This document shows, piece after piece, positions 56,872 to 64,000 of a stretch of 64,000 nt of DNA. A program made the position numbers and the translations under genes. Source of the stretch: Gloeopeniophorella convolvens. Its lineage: Eukaryota > Basidiomycota > Agaricomycetes > Russulales. The stretch's first letter is position 1, and every line of letters starts with the position of its first letter. A model generated the notes under the pieces. It saw only the letters and a program-made list of their open reading frames with translations. It did not search any database and was not told the origin of the DNA. The stretch spans positions 1 to 64,000 of the forward strand of contig WTXD01000073.1 of assembly GCA_022496205.1 (NCBI GenBank). Direction: 5' to 3'.

Positions 56872-59800
56872 GCGCTTTGCGGATGGCTTCCTGGACGACT
56901 ATTTATATCCACGAGCACCTTGTATCTTCGCATCCACTATGTTACTCGCATGTACTATACAATTGGAATTCGTTGGCAACCCCTTGATATCTCCAGTACT
57001 ACCGGTGAAGATCGTGAACAAGTGCGAGTGACAGTGCGGTCGGCGTAAATATGGGTCGGCAACGGAGACTCAGCCATCGAGAATTGATCGATGATCCAGC
57101 GCGTGCACATGTGATATAGCGGCCCTGAAATTGGCCCGCAGAGTGCTCACCACACTCGGGCTTGCTCGCCTGCGCGGCCGAGTTGCAAAGAGAATGTCTC
57201 ATGCCATATTATAATATCTTCGAAGAATAGTGCAGATTAGTCTAATCCCCAGCAAACTAAGAAGTAAAGAGTACGACAGGAAACATGGGCTGAATGCATA
57301 GGCGGAATCAATGTGCCTCCTTGACGGGCCGCTCCCGACACTACTGACAGACAGGGCGATCTTGGAAAGCAGACATACTTGTTCTCCCTAAGCACTCTTC
57401 AAGGCCACGCAGGTTGGATACCCCGGTGTGGCCCCAAATTGGCTAGGTATAACTTTCGATGATGTTCCCCGGTCCGCGTGTCGAAGCAGAAATATGGCGC
57501 GTGGTTCCCACGCACGGACCGGTGGCCTACATGTCACGTGCGAAGGCACCTGCCGCCTGTATAAAAGCCTGCGCGCGCTTGGCAGACCCGGCACAGTCAA
57601 CGCAGACCCCCGGTGCACTGCACGCCGCGTCGTGCGCATGAGGCACGGTGCAAGGGTGAGGCTGCGGAGAGCATGTCGGGATCTGGGCATGCCGTGCGCC
57701 GCAGTGTCCACTGGTGACATGGCTAATCAGCTCTCGATACATTCTTCCCCCTTATTGCCTCCGGTTTCCGTTTCCCTATTGCCCACGCAGTCGACTATGT
57801 ACCCCATGCAGCGCCTTCCTTACTGAAATTACAGTCATTCATTCTATCAACTTGCTGTGCTCCACACGCGTGTAGTATCGGAGTGTTGAGTTGTATCCAT
57901 TGGTCATACATTCATCCATCATGGGCGTCGTCGAGCATTCATTCAACAGGTCGGTGAATAAACACTGTTTGGTCACAGTGCTGATTAGTAGCGTCCAGCT
58001 TACTGTTCGCGCGATGTCAGCGGGGTCTCTCGGGCTCTTGCCGTAAAATGAGGTGGACGCCGACTCGATGCTCCCGCAGCTAGCATTCCGAACAATATGC
58101 AATGGAGGTCGGCGCTTATCCTTCGCCTCTATATCCTCTACTTATGTCCAAGTTTTGCGTCCCGCAGCTGCATATCCGTCTCCCGATCGCTGTCTATAAT
58201 TGTCGATTGCGGTAGCCAAAATTATAGCCTCACGGGGCCTCTCGGGCCCGTGCTCGATCCCCCAAAATAAGCTGCAGATCTGCATAGATCGACCGAACCG
58301 CCGAAACTGCCACCGCTGTCGTCCTTCGCAAGGGTTTGCTCACAGTCATCTGGAGCGCACCCTGTTGCCCCCGATGTCCTGCGTGGCACATGGAGAGCGC
58401 CAGGTGGCCCCACTCTGTGGCTCGCTGACGATTGCCCCCTAGCGCGCGCCTCGCGTACGGTTCGTTTTGGCGCTTCGGAACCAGACGCCACTTTCCTCTC
58501 ATTAGGTTTCGAAACTCTCCGGCATGATGCTAAAACTCAACCCGGTCAAGTTAGAACGGTCGATTCGCGCTATTGCGCTATCTTGCAGAGTAACCTTCAC
58601 CTTCTGATTGTCTTGGATCTTCATCGGCTTTTGGGGACACTTTGGCATCATGCGCTATGTGCCGTGCCGGGTGGTGTAACTCAACATACGGAATTCAATG
58701 ACCCCGGAGGACGCGAACGTGGCATATCGTTCGTGGCGTACCTGCAAGGCACATCGAGGGAGTACCCGGAAGGTTCATCCATTGCGTTTTGCGGGAGCTC
58801 CGCGGGTCTCCCCGTTTGTTTCCATGGCGAGTTCGACCCTCCTACAATCACCCTGCTCCGTCCAAACGCGGCGCGCTCTGCGCCGAGAATCGCACGCTTT
58901 CTGTCACGGGTCAGCTCGTCTGTGTCAGTCGGCCCCGCGTTCGGAGCCCTACGGAACCGCATCGACATTCACCGGCCGCTGCAGAATTATCGGTTGGCCT
59001 CGCGTGCACTGCGAAGGTTCCTCGGGACGACGGGTCGTTTGCGCGTTCGGGTATACCGGGGCCCGCAGCTGTGGAGGCTCAGGAACGTACTGCCGTAACG
59101 GAAGTGACCCTCCCGCGCGTCATCGGGCGCGCGACGGGTGATGCGGAACTAGCACCGAATAGGCCCACGCAGATAGCGCCGCAGAAAGCGCGGCCGGACA
59201 TTACGGCCTGAGAAGAGGGCGTCAGGTGTGCGATGCGGAGATGTGCCAGTCCGCCAATTCCGGCCGCATGCGCTTGCCGCAGCGTCCTGAGAGCACCGCT
59301 GTGAGCACCATTGCGACATTTGCCACACTCGATCTGATTATCGATGTCCCCGTGGACAGGATCACTTGTTCGGCGGAGGCGGATTTAGTTGTGAACGTGT
59401 TTCCCGTGCTGCAACGGCTTCCCGCACTGGAGTCCCAATGACTATGAATGACTGCCTGCAGGTCCGCAAGAGGCCGTTGCGATGCAGTAAGTGCACTTAC
59501 AAGGGTATACGGAAGCCATCCAGCTGATACCAGATGATAGAGATACGGCTCCGCAGGCCCTGTTTGGCAACGAATGAAACTGTTTGCAAATGTTCACGCT
59601 GGCCTGTGGGAGGATGCTCCGAACTCTCTCGTAAACATCAAATCCCGGGGACAGCCATGTGGACAATCTGACCCCTTTCATTGTGATCGCTGTCATTTGT
59701 TGGGTACGATGCGGTCCGGAAAAAACGCGCAATATCCGAGAGAGGTAGTGGTGTACTTATGTGCGAAAGGCAAATGAGAGTAACGAGGCATTTGAATGTG

Positions 59801-60593
59801 AGATGAATGAAGAACGCGAGGTACGTGAGTCGAGCCTAACTTATGTCATAGGATGAATAACTTCTTGACATTTACACAGTAGAATAATGATCCGTGAGGG
59901 CAGGGTATGGGGAAAAGACGGAGATGATTGAACACGTTGGGCATTACAGACCTGGAGACGAAGGCATCAGATACCAGGTGATTGGAGCGAAGAGCTGAAC
60001 GAATACTCTTTTCCGAGTTGGTGAGGAAAGCGAACCTCCCAGATCCGAGTGGCGGCAAGACCCGACACTTAATCTTATCTTCCATGAATCTCTGGGTAAT
60101 GGACCTGGTTACCCCTTGGGTTACGCCATTAAATTCCCGGAATCGAGTTTCTCTAGCGCCGGCATGTTCTCTGTTGTGGCATCCGTCGAGTTGATTCCGT
60201 CCGAGGAGCGAGGAAACTAAACAAAGAATAGTACGTCAGCGTGGACAATCACGAGCTCGCCTGGTTGCGGGCAAAGGTGCTCATCAGCCCCAGTCGATTG
60301 AACCCGTTGGGCTCGGTATCGCCGTGTATGGACTGACTGCACAGGTTTGCTGCTGGTTAATCGTCGCCGATAAAATGGCGCCCTTCTTATGGATGTCTGA
60401 TGTCAAAGATCAAATCTGCTTCATTCTTGCAACGAAAACCTCACCCGGACCTCCGCTTCATCTGTCTGTCGTACGTATAATAAGCCCCCGAGTTGTCTGC
60501 CTATATCTGGTCCCCCGAATGTTGGGCCCTACCCTTTCCCCCGCTTTCCCCTCACCCGCCTTGTAATGCTGAACCCTGTACGCTAGGTGTTGC
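56872..60593. other. Intergenic 3.7 kb, no supported gene
   Basis: A plus-strand TATAAAAG at 57560-57567 has only short open frames downstream. The GC-rich block 58560-59210 is open in several frames at once (for example 58583-59098 and 58789-59211 plus), which signals composition rather than coding. No domain or splice pattern seen. Confidence 0.4.
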
Positions 60594-61980
60594 ATGGATC
60601 CACCAAAGCCTCCGCCGATTGCTACGCAGTCGCTCAAGCGCAAAGAGCGCTCTCCGTCCCCTGAACGGAGAACGCCTGACTATGCATCCACCTCTGGCTC
60701 GCGGCCCTCGCCAACGTCTTTGCCTTCAATCCGTCATTTTTTGCCTCCCCAGGGTGCGCAGCTCAGCGAGCGTTACCATCCGAGCCGTCAGCAAGGGCCG
60801 GCCTTCTCCGCGGGGCCAAGCGCGGGCATGCCTCGACTCGAATTTCCGCCGCCGCCAGCGCCGCTCGTGGAACACATGCACTCCGGGATGGTTGCAGCAG
60901 ACTCGGATGGTGACGGAGATAGCGAAAAAGCCACCCGTCCGAAGCAGAAGCGACGACGGCAGCCGCTCAGCTGTACAGGTCAGCCTGACTTAGACTCTTG
61001 GGATTTGTCTGACTTCGCCTTGCCTGCCAATCTACTCGCTTGTTCCGGCTCTCGTGATACTTGGGCTTCGTACTCCACGCCGTACATCACGGGGCTCTGC
61101 AGAATGCAAACGACGTAAAATTAAGTGCGACAGGTAAGCCGCTGCTTTTAAAACCATCGGTGCTTTTTGACCGGCGCGGATTCCTCCAGAGCTCATCCAT
61201 GCACACCATGTATTCGCCGCGGCGATCAGAATAAGTGTCAGTGGCATGTCATAGAGCCTGTGTACGTGTACCTCCTTTCTCCGCATGACCCCAATAGCCT
61301 GACGCTCGCGACCCTGTACCAGTGACAAATACGTGAGCCGCGCTGAGTATGACGAGCTGAAAGCGCGCGTAGACCGCCTTGAGGCTATGCTGTCGCGAGC
61401 GCCTCCGGGACCATCGACACTCACACTTGTAACAGAACCAAGCCAGCCGCCGCCGCACGCCGCTGCGGGCCAAGGCCCTGCCGCGCCCTACAACCCGCTA
61501 TCGCCCCCAGGGCAGACGCCGGCTTTCCCCGCAGGGCTGGCGGGCCCTTCCCGACCGCAGGAGTACGGCACGCTGCGCCCGCCGAGTTCTCCCGCCAGGA
61601 CAGCACTGCCACCTCTTGCGTCGTTCGCAAACGGGCCGGCGCAGTTTGACGGCCCGCCCCGCCTCCACCCATACGCCCCTCCTCCGCTGCAGCAGCCCCA
61701 GCAGACAAAAAACTGCTACGCGCAGACGCTAACCCCGCTGGGCGAGCGTCTGCGCCGCTGCACTCCTCTCCAAGGCCCAGCGGCCGCCCCCTCCCACCCC
61801 CACCCCTGCCCGCGCGCCCGCCTTCATCGGCGCGGCGCACACCGACCCCCACGCGCAGCCCGGCATCTCACGCCCGCGCACCGCATACCCCTCCCCGTGC
61901 AGCATCACGGAGCACGGCCCGCGAGGAACGGGATCGATAGTAACCCCGTGTTCTGGACGCACCGCGCGCTCCGCCGCTGA
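60594..61980 (+). CDS. Zn2Cys6 binuclear-cluster transcription factor
   Basis: Fungal DNA-binding regulator. Exons 60594-60978, 61103-61133, 61190-61261 and 61323-61980 keep phase, giving 381 residues. The zinc cluster is assembled from three exons: CTEC with KRRKIKC, then DRAHPC, CIRRGDQNKC, fitting C-X2-C-X6-C-X5-C-X2-C-X8-C (Cys 127, 130, 137, 143, 146, 155). It is preceded by a basic KQKRRR, a likely nuclear signal. After the cluster, YVSRAEYDELKARVDRLEAM forms the usual linker and coiled-coil dimerisation helix. The rest is Pro-rich. Exon 2 is only 31 nt. No fungal-specific middle homology domain is seen, and the C-terminal frame beyond about 61700 is open in more than one frame, so the true end is uncertain. 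Target genes unknown; neighbours give no clue. Confidence 0.85.
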
Positions 61981-64000
61981 CGTGCCCTGGCAGCAGCCAT
62001 GCCGTGTCTCTACGCGCACTCACATTCGCGTTGCCATCCGGTCGTCGTGTGATACCCCGGTCCTGTTGTAATCATGTCGCTATGGTTAGCTTTCTCATGG
62101 GTCACGCACACACGCGCGTACGTTCTGACATTCCTTCCCTCCCCCTTCTAGGTTATGCCCTCTCATGCCACTATCCCGCTCATGTCACCTGCCTATTCAC
62201 CATGTCTCGGGCCTGTCCACTTGTTGTCGAGCAGATTTTCCTCGCTTTGTCCCCCCTAATGTCCTTATTACCCGAAATGCTCCGCATAATGTGATCCTAT
62301 CATCTGTAGCCGCAATCGCAATCGCACAAACTTAGTCTCATTGCAATCGTGCCGTAACATCCACTGACAGGGGCACTTACACTCAGCAGAAAAAGTTCAT
62401 GCGCAGCGGATCGCGAGATCGTCGGCCCACACTAACACTAGCTTGTCTGAACGAACACTAGCAGGTGCTTGTTGTGACTACAGACGGGACTTAACGAAGC
62501 GCTGGAGTCGGATCTCCGGGGACATCTCATCGACCAGCTGGATTCCCTCCCTTGGCAGAAGAGAAGAGAAAAAATTCACAATATAGACTCCGGTCGCCTC
62601 TGTCTTGCTTGTGCCTAGAAACGACACTGCATAAGCAGAAAGGCACATCGGACAGTCTGATGCGATGATGATGCGACCTCACTCAGCCTCACCCAGTCTG
62701 AGCTGCCAAAGGTCCATTGTTGTCTTGGTAGATATTCGGATAGGCGCGGTGCGTTGTACACAAATAAGCATATATAGTCGCACGCAACCGGGCTAACACG
62801 CAGGCACCGGCGCCCGGGTCTGCGATGCTGCGATTGGTTCCGTAGCAGCACGGATAAGCTCCCGCAGGGGCGAAGGCACGCCCTTCCGCGCCATGTGCAG
62901 CTGTGACGCACGCGGGGGGCCTGTGTCTTCGGACACACTTTCGAAGCACCGTCCCGCACGCGGTACGCGACCGCAGCTGGTCATTGTCTCTCGCCATATA
63001 TAGTCGACCAGGAGGCCGTAGCGGAAGAAGCTGGAGGCGCCATCGTAGCTAAAAGGACGAGAATAACCGGTATCGTTCGAACCCCTCATGCGATGAGATA
63101 GATCAAGCGCCGCGGCCATGAGACCCAAAGACCGGCTGCCAAAGCCGCACGAGGCAGGCGCCACAGATATGTCATTTCGTACAGTTGGAGACAGCTGTGC
63201 GCGCGCCGTCGCGCAAAAGGAGATCAAGAACAGGTGCGCCTGGAAGGGAAAGGGCAGGTGATCACGGACATGAAATCATCTGGGCGTTTGTGTGGATACA
63301 GGGTCGGCGGCGGGGAGGCGTGGATGAAGAGGAGCTCATGTTGGCTCACGCGATGCCGAGTTCATTACAGAGACATAAACAAGCCCCGGAGGCCAGCGGA
63401 GATGCTTGGTACCGAACGACAGGTGCTCCGAAATGAGCATTGCACACGCGGTGGGGCGTGACACGTGAATGTGTCGTGGCGGAGGAACACATACGAGCAT
63501 GCTGCAAGCACGAGTGGGAGGGCTTGGCGAAGACTGGATAGGAGGTCAAGAGGAGGTAAAACTACTGGTGCATGATGGAGTACGAAGCCTGCTAGGGAAC
63601 TTTTGCGTTCTGAATGGCAACGCACCACGCGCACGATTACACACCCGTGGGCGTAAGTGGTTGGAAACGGACAGTACGGAATCCGGACTAGGTCAATGGA
63701 ACTGCAAGAGCGCGGTCCACGGAGACGTTAAAACCGGATCCGGGCGGTGGAGTGCGCGCTGGGCGGACGGAAGCGGCAGGCATTTAAAGTCGGGGAACGA
63801 GGAGGACCCAAGTAAGGTTGCATGGGGACAAATGGATATAAATAGGGCGCAGCGCAGAAGGCGCAGAAGACGGCGCCAGAGCCCGCCAGAGGCTTCTCTA
63901 GCATGTGCAATGCGCGGGATAACCCTGGAGTTCGGGGAGCACGCAAACGCACTGGTGGTTGATGGTGAACGTGTGGAAGGGTGGCGGATTCGCCGAGGCA
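61981..64000. other. Intergenic 2 kb to the right edge, no supported gene
   Basis: Only short, motif-free frames. The last 170 nt show a TATA box and a GC-rich leader-like stretch that may begin a gene past the edge. Confidence 0.4.
63837..63844 (+). promoter_or_regulatory. Possible TATA box of a gene beyond the right edge
   Basis: TATAAATA on the plus strand is followed by GGGCGCAGCGCAG and a first ATG at 63902, but that frame stops after about 19 codons. If real, the first coding exon lies outside the window or starts later. Confidence 0.35.

Noticed and set aside
58583..59211. Overlapping open frames of 140-171 codons
   Set aside because: Several frames and the opposite strand are open over the same GC-rich bases, with no motif, so composition explains them.
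1..64000. Search for CRISPR arrays, phage or plasmid features, LTR elements, terminal inverted repeats and biosynthetic cluster cores (PKS, NRPS, terpene synthase)
   Set aside because: None seen. The SDR and PhzF genes alone, without a core enzyme, do not make a metabolite cluster.

Overview
The window is nuclear DNA of a filamentous basidiomycete, most likely an Agaricomycete close to the Polyporales. The basis is a polyporopepsin-type secreted aspartic protease, many 50-75 nt introns with GTRNGY donors and YAG acceptors, Agaricomycete-style F-box/LRR proteins, and a proline tRNA with an anticodon-loop intron. Genus is inference. The left edge cuts an aspartic protease gene. The right edge shows only a TATA box that may belong to a gene outside the window.

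Layout from left to right: secreted aspartic protease (minus, partial); an F-box fragment; a CCC2-type copper P-type ATPase (minus, 4 exons); SDR-1, a short-chain dehydrogenase (minus, 6 exons); RIB3 copy 1 (minus); a Zds1-family polarity protein (plus); a small membrane protein (minus); an F-box protein (plus); RIB3 copy 2 (plus, inverted relative to copy 1); a second F-box-like protein (plus); a 4 kb stretch with no gene; a serine/proline-rich protein (plus); an unrecognised 432-residue protein (minus, 6 exons); SDR-2 and SDR-3 (both minus); a 3 kb stretch with no gene; PhzF-like isomerase 1 (minus); BUD6/AIP3 (minus); a PhzF relic and PhzF-like isomerase 2 (minus); a seven-exon coiled-coil protein (minus); tRNA-Pro(CGG) (plus); a 3-ketoacyl-CoA thiolase (plus); and a Zn2Cys6 transcription factor (plus). 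I rebuilt exon boundaries by hand from splice sites, reading phase and family motifs. For each completed model the summed exon length is a multiple of three.

The genes do not form one obvious pathway. Housekeeping jobs are copper delivery to the secretory route (CCC2), riboflavin synthesis (two RIB3 copies), actin and polarity control (Zds1-like, Bud6) and fatty-acid or acetyl-CoA metabolism (thiolase). Around them sit lineage-expanded families: three SDRs, two PhzF-like proteins plus a relic, and F-box proteins.

The most notable structures are a 7-nt micro-exon shared by all three SDR paralogues just before the catalytic YxxxK, the inverted RIB3 duplication with a 23-nt identical intron segment, a decayed PhzF copy beside an intact one, and three stop-free introns whose length is a multiple of three. 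I found no CRISPR array, intact transposon, phage element or clearly new multi-gene system. Long intergenic stretches hold only unsupported ORFs.
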